A stretch of 64,000 bases of DNA from Chitinophagales bacterium. GTDB lineage: Bacteria; Bacteroidota; Bacteroidia; Chitinophagales; JADIYW01. The position numbers and the translations under genes are program-made. Within the stretch, counting starts at the first letter, position 1. Each line of letters begins with the position of its first letter. Below, in pieces: positions 50,932 to 60,138 of the stretch. The notes under the pieces were generated by a model, which saw only the letters and a program-made list of their open reading frames with translations, ran no database searches and was not told the origin of the DNA. The stretch covers positions 1 through 64,000 of the forward strand of contig JAMLHI010000007.1 in assembly GCA_023957235.1 (NCBI GenBank), in the 5' to 3' direction.

Positions 50932-52482
50932 ATGACAAATGATCAGAAATTGGAGTTTCTTAAATCTCATAAGGAAAAAGCATTACTAGGAGGAGGAGAG
51001 AAAAGAATTCAATCACAACATAAGAAAGGAAAGTTGACTGCACGCGAACGTGTAGAATTATTGCTAGATCCTGGAACTTTTGAAGAGATAGGTATGTTGG
51101 TGACACATCGGAGTTCAGATTTTGGATTAGAGAAAGAACTTTATCTAGGAGATGGAGTAGTTACTGGATATGGTAATATTGAAGGACGATTAGTTTATGT
51201 TTTCTCTCAGGATTTTACTGTTTTTGGAGGTTCGTTGTCTGAAACTCATGCTGAAAAAATCTGTAAGATTATGGATTTGGCTATCAAAACGGGAGCTCCA
51301 GTCATTGGTTTGAATGACTCTGGAGGTGCCCGTATTCAGGAAGGTGTAGTATCATTGGGCGGATATGCAGATATCTTTTTAAGAAATGTACAATCGTCTG
51401 GTGTAATTCCTCAAATTTCAGCCATTATGGGGCCTTGTGCTGGGGGGGCTGTATATTCTCCTGCAATGACAGATTTTACAATGATGGTTGATCATACTTC
51501 TTACATGTTTGTCACCGGACCCAATGTTGTTAAAACAGTTACCCATGAAGAGGTAACATCAGAAGAATTAGGAGGAGCTAAGACACATGCTTCCAAGTCT
51601 GGCGTTACGCATTTCACAGCTAGTAATGAAGTGGCATGTATTCAGATGATTCGCAAATTATTGAGTTATATGCCTCAAAATTGTGAAGATGATGCTCCTG
51701 TTTATCCTTATGAAAGCAAAGAGTCAGAAATAAGAAATAGCTTGGCAAATATTATTCCTGCCAATCCCAATCAGCCTTATGATATGAGAGATGTGATTGA
51801 AAACCTTGTTGACAACGATTCATTTATGGAGGTGCATAAGGATTTTGCTGAAAATATTGTAGTTGGATTTGCAAGATTGGGTGGTCGTTCTATTGGAATA
51901 GTTGCTAATCAACCTGCCTATCTCGCTGGAGTTTTAGATATCAATAGTTCAAGAAAGGCAGCAAGATTTACTAGGTTTTGTGATGCTTTTAATATCCCAT
52001 TACTTGTATTGGTAGATGTTCCGGGTTTCTTGCCGGGTACAGATCAAGAATGGAATGGCATAATTGTGAATGGAGCTAAGTTATTATTTGCATTGAGTGA
52101 AGCAACAGTGCCCAAAGTAACAGTTATTACAAGGAAAGCATACGGTGGAGCTTATGATGTAATGAATTCCAAACATATTGGAGCAGACTTGAATTTTGCT
52201 TGGCCTACTGCTGAAATTGCTGTTATGGGACCCAAAGGAGCTGCAGAAATTATTTTCAAAAATGAAATCTCAAAAGCCGAAAATAAAGAGGCCAAACTTC
52301 AAGAGAAAGTGGATGAATATACTGTGACGTTTGCCAATCCATACAGAGCAGCAGCACGTGGATTTATTGATGAAGTGATAGATCCTAAAGATACTCGACT
52401 CAAATTAATTAAAGGATTTAAAATGCTTGAGAATAAAGTAGCGACTATGCCTAAGAAAAAACATGGTAATATACCACTTTAA
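50932..52482 (+). CDS. pccB: acyl-CoA carboxylase beta subunit, propionyl-CoA carboxylase type
   Basis: A 516-residue carboxyltransferase. [101 protein letters not shown] and [13 protein letters not shown] are the full PCC/methylmalonyl-CoA decarboxylase beta set. With its biotin carboxylase partner it carboxylates propionyl-CoA to methylmalonyl-CoA. No alpha or biotin carrier gene is adjacent, so it may use a subunit encoded elsewhere. It differs from the MCC-type subunit of this window, which has a distinct GFMVG motif. Confidence 0.93.
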   Translation: MTNDQKLEFLKSHKEKALLGGGEKRIQSQHKKGKLTARERVELLLDPGTFEEIGMLVTHRSSDFGLEKELYLGDGVVTGYGNIEGRLVYVFSQDFTVFGGSLSETHAEKICKIMDLAIKTGAPVIGLNDSGGARIQEGVVSLGGYADIFLRNVQSSGVIPQISAIMGPCAGGAVYSPAMTDFTMMVDHTSYMFVTGPNVVKTVTHEEVTSEELGGAKTHASKSGVTHFTASNEVACIQMIRKLLSYMPQNCEDDAPVYPYESKESEIRNSLANIIPANPNQPYDMRDVIENLVDNDSFMEVHKDFAENIVVGFARLGGRSIGIVANQPAYLAGVLDINSSRKAARFTRFCDAFNIPLLVLVDVPGFLPGTDQEWNGIIVNGAKLLFALSEATVPKVTVITRKAYGGAYDVMNSKHIGADLNFAWPTAEIAVMGPKGAAEIIFKNEISKAENKEAKLQEKVDEYTVTFANPYRAAARGFIDEVIDPKDTRLKLIKGFKMLENKVATMPKKKHGNIPL

Positions 52483-52524
52483 AGATGGATGCTATTGATA
52501 TTGATAATTATTTGAAGGAGAATT

Positions 52525-53226
52525 CTATTTGTATTGTTCTTCGTAAAGTATTTCCAAATCTCTCCATAGTTTATCCTGCTGTGGTACAGGTGCTGTAATA
52601 TTGATGGTTTCTTTGCTCACAGGATGAATAAAATTGATTTTTCTCGCATGCAGATAGATAAACCCACCTTTATTGGTTCGAGAATATCCGTATTTTATAT
52701 CGCCTTTGATTGGGCTACCAATATATGATAATTGGCTTCTGATTTGATGATATCTGCCAGTGTGTGGCAAAACTTCCAAAAGACAATACCTTTCAGAGGA
52801 TAATATATTTTGATAGTCTAGAATGCAAAGTTTACTTCCATTTACTTCTTTAGAAAAAGTTTTTGCTTTTAATTTTTCAGCATCTTTAATGGTATAAGTT
52901 TTTATAGTCCCTTGTTGTTCTAAAGGAGGATTCTGAACTACTGCCCAATATGTTTTTTGAACTTTTTTTTCTTTAAAAAGAGCATTCATCCTTTCAAGAG
53001 CTTTGCTTGTACGGGCAAATATGACAATCCCTGATACTGGTCTATCTAATCGGTGTATAACTCCTAGAAATACTTCTCCAGGTTTATTATATTTTGCTTT
53101 GATATATTCTTTTACTTCCTCAGAGATAGGGGCATCACCTGTTTTATCACCTTGTACCAATGCTCCAGCTGGTTTATTGACAATTATCAGATGATTATCT
53201 TCATAAAGAATAGATACTGAAGTCAT
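52525..53226 (-). CDS. RluA-family pseudouridine synthase
   Basis: A 233-residue protein with IVNKPAGALVQGD at about 16-28, the catalytic segment GVIHRLDRPVSGIVIFART (catalytic Asp in HRLD) and PHTGRYHQIRSQL, all typical of RluA-type pseudouridine synthases. There is no S4 domain. It isomerises specific uridines in rRNA or tRNA; the exact target cannot be read. A TATCTTTG box (53231-53238, reverse strand) lies directly before the start, suggesting a near-leaderless transcript. Confidence 0.92.
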   Translation of the reverse strand: MTSVSILYEDNHLIIVNKPAGALVQGDKTGDAPISEEVKEYIKAKYNKPGEVFLGVIHRLDRPVSGIVIFARTSKALERMNALFKEKKVQKTYWAVVQNPPLEQQGTIKTYTIKDAEKLKAKTFSKEVNGSKLCILDYQNILSSERYCLLEVLPHTGRYHQIRSQLSYIGSPIKGDIKYGYSRTNKGGFIYLHARKINFIHPVSKETINITAPVPQQDKLWRDLEILYEEQYK

Positions 53227-53315
53227 TTTTCAAAGATACATTTTTTTACCTGCTGAAATTGAATCAAAAATATTTAAGAAAATTGTCAATGAGTATAAGT
53301 GTTCAATTTCGCATA

Positions 53316-54179
53316 CTATTTTTTCTTGCCTATCCAAAATTGTTGTCCTTTCTTCATCTCAGGTTGTTGCTCATGAATAGGAGAGTCATAATGATAACTA
53401 TATTCATATTCAAGTGTATTCGTATAGCCAGTAGTTATATCTTTATTGACTTCCATGTGAAGAAACCCATGAGGATCATAAGTATAAATAATAGTGTATT
53501 CAGGAGTTTTTGAATCCTCTTTAAAATAACTCATAGATAAAGGAAGTCCATAGCCATTGGGTGGATATTGATATGTAATAGTATGAATATCTCTCCCTAG
53601 ATAATAATAAGTCTCTTTTACTACTTTATAAAATCTGTTGTATCTGTATTCATATTCTTCCATCGTTCCATATATTTCCTTGCCTGTTAACTCTCCTGTA
53701 AGAGAATCTCTTTCTGGAACCATAGCCTTCCCTAATATTCCTAAAATTAATCCTTGTTCATTTGATTGAATCTCGTAATCTTTGGGGTAAGGATAGATTG
53801 TTGACATTTTGAGCCATTTGTTTCCAGAATTGTAATAGATATATTCAATTGGATCGCGTTCAGGTCGAAGTATTTGTTTTCTGCTGATTAGCCCATTACT
53901 ATTATATTCGTATTTAATAATCGTATGACCATCATATTCATTAACACCAAACTCTACTTCTTGGGCTATATTTCCTAGTCCATTAAATAAATATATTTTC
54001 CTGAGATATTGGGTGGTTTGAGTACCATCACTCACATTTTCATAGACTCTACAAGTGTCCACTTTGTAGTAACTAATTATTTTAGGATCAAATTTGGATA
54101 CAATACTAATAGATTGTGCTCGGATAGAATTGAAGCAAATGAAAAATAGGACGGCCAGTATATATTTTGATGTAGACAC
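53316..54179 (-). CDS. hypothetical secreted protein with YD/RHS-like repeats
   Basis: A 287-residue protein with an N-terminal signal peptide (MSTSKYILAVLFFICFNS, then IRAQ). The start is a GTG (54177-54179); no in-frame ATG precedes the signal. The mature part has several imperfect Y-x-Y/N-G-L repeats (EYNSNGLISRKQ, YEYRYNRFYKV, YQYPPNGYGLP, YTYDPHGFLHM), as in YD-repeat proteins. It lacks a toxin domain and is far too short to be a full RHS protein. It starts two bases after the esterase gene and so is probably co-transcribed with it. Function unknown. Confidence 0.75.
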   Translation of the reverse strand: MSTSKYILAVLFFICFNSIRAQSISIVSKFDPKIISYYKVDTCRVYENVSDGTQTTQYLRKIYLFNGLGNIAQEVEFGVNEYDGHTIIKYEYNSNGLISRKQILRPERDPIEYIYYNSGNKWLKMSTIYPYPKDYEIQSNEQGLILGILGKAMVPERDSLTGELTGKEIYGTMEEYEYRYNRFYKVVKETYYYLGRDIHTITYQYPPNGYGLPLSMSYFKEDSKTPEYTIIYTYDPHGFLHMEVNKDITTGYTNTLEYEYSYHYDSPIHEQQPEMKKGQQFWIGKKK

Positions 54180-54181
54180 GA

Positions 54182-55120
54182 CTAATATATTTCTTTATGC
54201 ATTTTGCTTTTCTTAGTTGGTTCTACAGCATCATATTGTCTATTGATATATGCACCAATTTTTTTAACTGCTTCATTGGCTTCTGGACTAAGACCAGCCA
54301 TATATTGGAATACATGCATCATGCCTTCCCAAATTTCCATTTCAACAATTACGCCTGCTAATTTCATTTTTTTTGCAAGTCTAGTAGAGTCATCCAAGAG
54401 TACTTCTTCTGTTCCTACTTGTATTAAAACTGGTGGAAAATTATTGAAACTGCCATATAGTGGAGAGATAAAAGGATGGTCTAATGGTTCGCTTCCAGCA
54501 TATTTTTTTGCAAATACTTCCAAGAGCTCTGGTCCAATCAAAGGATCTCTATCTTTTTTTCTCACTACACTATCTCCCGAACTAGTCAAGTCTGTCCACG
54601 GAGAAATTAATACTAAAGCTGCAGGAAGCTTAAATCCTTCATCTCTAAGTATCATTGTTGTTGCAAGTGCTAATCCTCCGCCTGCTGAATCTCCTGCAAT
54701 AACGATGTTCTTTCTGCCTTCATTGACCAAACCTTTATATACTTTAATGGCGTCTTCTATCGCAGCAGGAAAAGGATCTTCTGGGGCTTTTCTATAAGTA
54801 ATACCTAAAACAGGATGACCAGAAGCTCTTGCAATACGTCCAATTAAGCCGCTATGTGTGTTATATGAGCCTACACAATACCCTCCTCCAGGCAAATATA
54901 AAATAGTCTTGTCGTCACTAGATTTTGTCGGAGTAAACCAAGCAGAAGGAACACCTTCATACATTAATTCTTGCTTGTTAACATGTCGCGGAAATTTAAC
55001 CATTTTGGAAATTCGTTCAAATCCGTTTCTATGAGTGATAGTTTCTGTTCTATTGACAAATAGACTTCTTCTAAAGGCTTTAACAATAAATTGTATAGTT
55101 CCAGCTTGAAAACTATTCAT
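54182..55120 (-). CDS. alpha/beta hydrolase, hormone-sensitive-lipase (HSL) type esterase
   Basis: A 312-residue esterase. The oxyanion motif is LYLPGGGYCVGS, here P-G-G-G in place of H-G-G-G. The nucleophile is in GDSAGGGLALA (Ser about 145), the acid region is EEVLLDDS and the His is in GMMHVFQYM. These place it in the HSL/bHSL branch of carboxylesterases. The C-terminal 20 residues are charged. It sits upstream of the YD-repeat-like gene. Substrate unknown; short-chain esters are typical for the family. Confidence 0.9.
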   Translation of the reverse strand: MNSFQAGTIQFIVKAFRRSLFVNRTETITHRNGFERISKMVKFPRHVNKQELMYEGVPSAWFTPTKSSDDKTILYLPGGGYCVGSYNTHSGLIGRIARASGHPVLGITYRKAPEDPFPAAIEDAIKVYKGLVNEGRKNIVIAGDSAGGGLALATTMILRDEGFKLPAALVLISPWTDLTSSGDSVVRKKDRDPLIGPELLEVFAKKYAGSEPLDHPFISPLYGSFNNFPPVLIQVGTEEVLLDDSTRLAKKMKLAGVIVEMEIWEGMMHVFQYMAGLSPEANEAVKKIGAYINRQYDAVEPTKKSKMHKEIY

Positions 55121-55448
55121 ACTATTTCTTTAGTTTATTATTACAAGTTAGAAAATTATTATGAATAATTATACTATTCACCTAACTGCTGGATAAATAT
55201 CTATTATGGTAATTTATTAATATATTGTATATAAGTGATAAATACATTAAAGAAATATTTATTTCTATTAAGGAGTTATTTTATGGAGGCTTAAAATACT
55301 GAATCAATAAAATTTTAAAGTTGAAAAAAGGTGATTTTCTGTGGTGTTTGATGAAATTTTAGAAATAATGTAAAGGAAGTGAATAAAATGGCACCTATAA
55401 AAAATAGAATTCTTATCTTAGCTATTTGAAATAAAATATTGAATAATC
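55121..55448 (+). other. divergent intergenic region with no recognised feature
   Basis: 328 AT-rich bases between the reverse esterase gene and the forward DUF3127 gene. I found no open frame longer than about 15 codons, no hairpin with a T-tract and no full promoter consensus. It must nevertheless hold the start signals for both flanking genes. Confidence 0.4.
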
Positions 55449-55838
55449 ATGGAAATAGTAGGAGTGTTGACAAAGAAATTGCCTGTTGAAAGTGGCACTA
55501 GTGCTAATGGAACTTGGCAAAAACAATTGTTTGTTATAGAAACAGAAGAACAATATCCTAAAAAGATTTGTTTCTCTGCTTGGAATAGGAGAGTTGAAGA
55601 GTTGACCAATTTTTCTGAGGGCAATAAGTTGAAAGTATCCTTTGATATTTCTTCAAGAGAGTATAATGAGCGTTGGTACACTGATGTCAGTGCATGGAGA
55701 ATAGAAGCTGCTTCAAATGCTGGAACTAGTCAAGGACAATATTCTACACCAGCACCTGCTACTGCACCATCTTATTCTGCACCTGCAAGTCCAGCTCCAG
55801 ACAATGAACAGCATGCTGATGATGATTTACCATTTTAG
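55449..55838 (+). CDS. DUF3127 domain protein (SSB-like OB fold)
   Basis: A 129-residue protein typical of Bacteroidota. The first 85 residues form an OB-fold-like domain (GVLTKKLPVESGTSANG, QKQLFVIETEEQYPKKI, FSAWNRRVEEL). A disordered tail of P, A, S and Q follows, ending in an acidic DDDLPF tip very like that of single-stranded DNA-binding protein (where it binds partner proteins). The role is inferred to be in DNA metabolism. A rho-independent terminator follows at 55868-55896. Confidence 0.85.
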   Translation: MEIVGVLTKKLPVESGTSANGTWQKQLFVIETEEQYPKKICFSAWNRRVEELTNFSEGNKLKVSFDISSREYNERWYTDVSAWRIEAASNAGTSQGQYSTPAPATAPSYSAPASPAPDNEQHADDDLPF

Positions 55839-55867
55839 TAATTTGAATCTCAGAAGATAATAAATGA

Positions 55868-55896
55868 AGGATTGCCTATGGCAGTCCTATTTTTTT
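55868..55896 (+). terminator. rho-independent terminator after the DUF3127 gene
   Basis: AGGATTGCC (55868-55876) pairs with GGCAGTCCT (55880-55888), nine pairs including one T-G, with a three-base loop, followed directly by an A and a run of seven T. A classic strong terminator. Confidence 0.88.
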
Positions 55897-55923
55897 ATAA
55901 TAATTTTATTGCGTATTAATTAG

Positions 55924-56637
55924 ATGAGAGTTATTTTTTTGCATCATGCAGGTGGCGACAAGTATTCTTGGAGGAGATATAATGATTCATTACCATCAAC
56001 AATAGAAAAGACATATTTAGAGCTTCCTGGTCGAGGAGATAGATTTTCCGAACCCTTATTAGAAAACACTCCATCGATAGTAGAAGATTTATTTAATCAA
56101 ATATTACCTTTTTTAAAAGAGCCATATATTTTGGTAGGAAAAAGTATGGGTGCTCTTCATGCTTATTTACTAATGCAAAAAATCTATAAAATGAACTTGC
56201 CCTTGCCCAAACATGTGTTTTTAGGTTCGCGCAAGGCACCAGATCACTATCTTCAGCAAATTAAGATTGCTGGTTTGAATAGTGAGGGTTTTTGGAAAGG
56301 CGTGGAAGCTTATGGTGGTGTGCCATCATCATTGTTGCAACACAGAGAATTAATGGATTTATACGAACCGATACTTAGAGCAGATTTTCAATCTTTAGAA
56401 AGTTATGAATATAAGGAGGCTAAACCCTTGCCGGTGGCTGCTACAGTCATGGTAGGAAGAGAAGATAATATTCGATTAAATGAAGTAGGTTCGTGGCAGA
56501 ATTTTTTCTCAGTGGAAACAAATTTTTTAGAACTACCTGGCTCTCACTTTTTTATGCATGAACAAGCTTATACTATTTGTAAAATGATCGAAGAAATATG
56601 GGCTTGTAATGATGTAGAAGAGGTGAATAGATGCTAA
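55924..56637 (+). CDS. type II thioesterase-like alpha/beta hydrolase
   Basis: A 237-residue protein of the surfactin/gramicidin-type thioesterase II family: LHHAGGDKYSW (aromatic-rich start), ELPGRGDRFSEP, VGKSMGALHAYLL (nucleophile Ser74, in GKSMG instead of GHSMG), and GSHFFMHE with the catalytic His. In polyketide or nonribosomal pathways these enzymes clear mis-primed carrier proteins. None of those synthases is in this window, so the enzyme may be an orphan or part of a cluster elsewhere. Confidence 0.82.
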   Translation: MRVIFLHHAGGDKYSWRRYNDSLPSTIEKTYLELPGRGDRFSEPLLENTPSIVEDLFNQILPFLKEPYILVGKSMGALHAYLLMQKIYKMNLPLPKHVFLGSRKAPDHYLQQIKIAGLNSEGFWKGVEAYGGVPSSLLQHRELMDLYEPILRADFQSLESYEYKEAKPLPVAATVMVGREDNIRLNEVGSWQNFFSVETNFLELPGSHFFMHEQAYTICKMIEEIWACNDVEEVNRC

Positions 56638-56760
56638 TCTAAATCTTACTAAGCTGATTGTCAGTTTATATCATGTATGCACCTTTACCCAATGCACTAC
56701 TATTGATCTAGATGGATAATAGGGAGATGTTTTATTTTCCTCAAGTATCTAATTTTAGTA

Positions 56761-57486
56761 TTATTTTGGCAATTGCATTGTTATATCCATGATGAGTATC
56801 ATTGATTTTGTTTGAGTGGACTTGATGACAACTTCTTCAGCATTCTCTATACTAATAGCATCTCTTCTATGAAGAATATGACCTTCTATTTCAAATGAAC
56901 CTTCAATGACAAACAGGTATAGCCCATTCCCTTCTTTTTGAGTTGGATGAATGACTGAGATATTATTGTCAAATTTTCCTAAATAGAACCAAGCGTCTTG
57001 ATGTATCCATACACCTTGATTTTTTTCATTTGGAGATAATATCTGTACAAGTTGATTGTTTTGAAATATATTTGAATAATCCCATTGGTCATATCTAGGT
57101 TTTAGATTTTTCTCTCTTGGGAATAGCCAAATTTGTAAAATTTCTGTTGGCGTATCACTTAAATGATTGAATTCACTATGGTAAATTCCTGTTCCTGCAC
57201 TCATCACTTGAATTTCTCCAGTGCGAATTACAGATGAGTTTCCCATGCTGTCTTTATGTTCCAATGCACCTGATAGAGGTATGGTGATGATTTCCATATT
57301 GTCATGAGGATGCCTTCCGAATCCCATTCCTCCTTCTATATAATCATCATTTAATACTCGTAATGTTCCAAAGTGTATATTTTCAGGATTGTAATATTGC
57401 GCAAAACTAAATGAATGATGAGTTTTCAACCATCCATGATCTGCTCCACCGCGTAATGATGCTGGATAAAAATGGATATTTTTCAT
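56761..57486 (-). CDS. pirin family protein (YhhW-like)
   Basis: A 241-residue bicupin-like protein, counted from the ATG at 57484-57486, which gives the typical MKNIHFYPASLRGGADHGWLKTHHSFSFA start; an in-frame ATG 13 codons upstream is possible. Metal ligands of the N-terminal cupin are H59, H61, H103 and E105 (GRHPHDNMEI, GIYHSEFNH). YhhW-like pirins can act as quercetin dioxygenases in vitro, and the natural role is often unknown. Convergent with the thioesterase gene. Confidence 0.87.
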   Translation of the reverse strand: MKNIHFYPASLRGGADHGWLKTHHSFSFAQYYNPENIHFGTLRVLNDDYIEGGMGFGRHPHDNMEIITIPLSGALEHKDSMGNSSVIRTGEIQVMSAGTGIYHSEFNHLSDTPTEILQIWLFPREKNLKPRYDQWDYSNIFQNNQLVQILSPNEKNQGVWIHQDAWFYLGKFDNNISVIHPTQKEGNGLYLFVIEGSFEIEGHILHRRDAISIENAEEVVIKSTQTKSMILIMDITMQLPK

Positions 57487-57730
57487 AATACTTGTTTTTA
57501 CAACTATTGTATATACAAATATCATGCAAAAAAAGTATTCTTAAAATAAACACGTCAAAAATGAGTGTCATTTAAGATTATTTAGGAATTAATGAATCAG
57601 AACAATTCGTGATGAAAAAAGTGAATATCAGAATATTGCTAACAAATCACTTCACATGTATAAAAACTCCCAATGCTTACTCAATACTTTTTTGATAAAG
57701 TATATTGAAAAGATATTCGTATTGTTCTTT

Positions 57731-58051
57731 TTAAACATCATTTTTATCAGAGGAATTATTATTATAATCTCTCTCTTCATGTTGATTTTCAAAATCAAAA
57801 TCTGGAAGAAGTTCAGTTTTTATATAATCAACTGTTTCTTGCAGAGTATTGACAAATTTGACAAAATCTTCTTTATAAATAAAAATTTTATGACGCTCAA
57901 AATCATCATTAGGCAACTTTTTGCTTTCTGTAATTGTGAGAAAATAGTCATTACTTTTTGTGGACTTAATGTCAAAAAAATAAGTTCTTCTTTTTCCTGC
58001 TTTTAACCTTACAGAATGAATGTCATTTCGGTGCTTCCCTTCGTTTTCCAC
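57731..58051 (-). CDS. DUF3276 / PUR-alpha-like protein
   Basis: A 106-residue protein whose first 80 residues resemble the DUF3276 (PUR domain) family found in Bacteroidota: RRTYFFDIKSTKSNDYFLTITESKKL, then HKIFIYKEDFVKFVNTLQETVDYI. PUR domains bind single-stranded nucleic acid. The start is a GTG at 58049-58051; a stop lies four codons before it, so no ATG is possible. The acidic tail (about 85-106) is rich in D, N and S. It is followed upstream by the ABC exporter gene. Confidence 0.82.
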   Translation of the reverse strand: MENEGKHRNDIHSVRLKAGKRRTYFFDIKSTKSNDYFLTITESKKLPNDDFERHKIFIYKEDFVKFVNTLQETVDYIKTELLPDFDFENQHEERDYNNNSSDKNDV

Positions 58052-58118
58052 TTTTTCTTTTTATTTGCATTCAACAATAGTGTAAAAAAAGTAAATATTA
58101 CTTAAATATAAAAGCATT

Positions 58119-59906
58119 TTATTTTGAATCTACTTCTTCTTGAATTTGTAATTGATATAAATCATAATATAAGCCCTTTTTATTGTACAAATCTTCATGT
58201 TTACCATTTTCAACAATAGTTCCATTGTCAAGAACAATAATTTTATTAAAATTTTTAACCGTAAAAAGCCTGTGAGTTATTGAAATAACCATTTTATCAT
58301 TCCAATTATTTTCAAAATTGGATAAGATGATATTTTCAGTTTTTGCATCAACAGCAGAAAGGCAATCATCCAAAAGGAGTGTATTGGGGTTTTTTATTAA
58401 AGCTCTTGCTATACTGACTCTTTGTTTTTGTCCACCAGAAAGCATGACACCTCTTTCGCCTACAATTGTATCAAATTTTTTAGGAAGTGAAATAATATCG
58501 TCATATACGCTAGCTAATTGAGCATAATGCTCTATATCCTCTTGAGTAGCATTAGGGTTTCCAAAACTGATATTATGATTGACACTATCCGAAAACAAGA
58601 AGACCTCTTGTGGTACATATCCTAATAGATTTCTGAAATGGCTTAATTGTATCTCTTTAAGAGGTAAATTGTTGATATAAATTTGTCCAGACAGAGGGTC
58701 ATAGTTTCTGACTAGCAATTCTGCAATGGTACTTTTACCAGAGCCCGTCTTGCCAACAATTGCTATTTTTTCCCCTGCTTTGATTTCGAAAGAAATATTT
58801 TTAAGTGCCACTATTCCTGTATCTGGATATACAAAACTTACATTGTCAAATCTTATACTTTCAATTTTATTGATGATATATTTGTCTCCGCTGACGATAT
58901 CTGGAGTGACTTGCAAAAATTCATTAATTCGCTTTTGTGATGCAGCTGCTCTTTGAACCAATGAAACTGCCCAACCTAATGAAGCTACCGGCCATGTCAG
59001 CATATTGATATATACCACAAATTCAGCAATGTTTCCAGCTGTAAATCGACCTCTTGCCACTTCGTTGCCACCAATATAAATGGCTAATAAGGTACTGATA
59101 CCCACTAATAGAAGCATGAGTGGGCTAAAAAACGACTCTACTTTGGCAAGGCTAAGAGATTCATTTCTGTATTGTGAGGTCAATTCTTCAAATTCTTGTT
59201 GTACAGCATGATCTCTAGCAAATCCTTGAATAACTTTAATCCCCGAATATGACTCCTGCGCTTTTGAAGTTAGTGAAGAAAGTGTTTTTTGAATTGATTC
59301 ACTTTTGATATTGACAATTTTACTCACTTTAAATATAGAATAGGAGAGTAATGGCAGTGGAATTAATGTCCAAAAAGTAAGGTAAGGATTGATACTTGCC
59401 ATAGAATAAATGACGAGTGAAAATGTAACTATCAGTCCTGAAATATACATGATGGCGGGTCCAATATACATCCGCACACGAGAAACATCTTCTGAAATTC
59501 TCGACATCATATCTCCTGTAGAATTTCTTTTGTAAAAGGAAGGTGTCAGTTCTTGGTAATGTAAATAGAGTTCATTTTTTTGATCAAATTCTACATGCCT
59601 AGACATTACTATTAATGTTTGACGCATCAAAAACATCAAAATTCCACGAATTAGGGTGGTAATAATAATGATTATTGAAATAACAGCAATCAAGATAAAT
59701 ATCATGTCTATGTACAAATGAGAAATGTTCAATCCATTGAAAACATAAGAAAAAGGAAGATAAATCTGTATTTGCTCAATTCCAATTCTGATGAGTTGAG
59801 GGAGAAAAAGAGCAAAAATATTTGAAGTAATAACAAATATCATCCCCAACCCTAAAAGAACTCGATACTTATATAAATAATGATTGAGGGCGAATAAAGA
59901 TTTCAT
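58119..59906 (-). CDS. ABC transporter, ATP-binding protein/permease (MdlA-like half)
   Basis: A 595-residue half-transporter with six membrane helices in the first 320 residues and an ATPase domain at 350-590. ATPase motifs: GKTGSGKSTIAELL, LLGYVPQEVFLFSDSV (Q-loop), MLSGGQKQRVSIARAL, LLLDDCLSAVDAKTE and SITHRLF. The residue after the Walker B Asp is Asp instead of the catalytic Glu, as in the degenerate half of heterodimeric exporters (MdlA type). A partner half would be expected; none is adjacent. It is likely a multidrug or lipid exporter in the inner membrane. Confidence 0.92.
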   Translation of the reverse strand: MKSLFALNHYLYKYRVLLGLGMIFVITSNIFALFLPQLIRIGIEQIQIYLPFSYVFNGLNISHLYIDMIFILIAVISIIIIITTLIRGILMFLMRQTLIVMSRHVEFDQKNELYLHYQELTPSFYKRNSTGDMMSRISEDVSRVRMYIGPAIMYISGLIVTFSLVIYSMASINPYLTFWTLIPLPLLSYSIFKVSKIVNIKSESIQKTLSSLTSKAQESYSGIKVIQGFARDHAVQQEFEELTSQYRNESLSLAKVESFFSPLMLLLVGISTLLAIYIGGNEVARGRFTAGNIAEFVVYINMLTWPVASLGWAVSLVQRAAASQKRINEFLQVTPDIVSGDKYIINKIESIRFDNVSFVYPDTGIVALKNISFEIKAGEKIAIVGKTGSGKSTIAELLVRNYDPLSGQIYINNLPLKEIQLSHFRNLLGYVPQEVFLFSDSVNHNISFGNPNATQEDIEHYAQLASVYDDIISLPKKFDTIVGERGVMLSGGQKQRVSIARALIKNPNTLLLDDCLSAVDAKTENIILSNFENNWNDKMVISITHRLFTVKNFNKIIVLDNGTIVENGKHEDLYNKKGLYYDLYQLQIQEEVDSK

Positions 59907-60138
59907 TTGTTACAAAAATAATAAAAAACGCTTGTATATACAGCAATGCATTGTTTGTTACACGCAAATCTATTTCATATTGTACAATTTACTTTTGATA
60001 AATCGAGAAGTTTCCGATTTATATAGGATTCAATAATACATCTAAAAATACGGAAAATAAATTTTATTATATATTCAACTTATACTTGTAATTATTTAAT
60101 TAAATTATTGAATATTAAGTATCTAAGATTGTAAATTA

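Noticed and set aside
53316..54179. RHS toxin or polymorphic toxin gene
   Set aside because: Only a few imperfect YD-like repeats, no RHS core motif, no toxin tip and no immunity gene beside it.
57656..58006. 116-codon forward frame opposite the DUF3276 gene
   Set aside because: Its composition is extremely rich in I, F and K, and it is the complement of a recognisable PUR-type protein.
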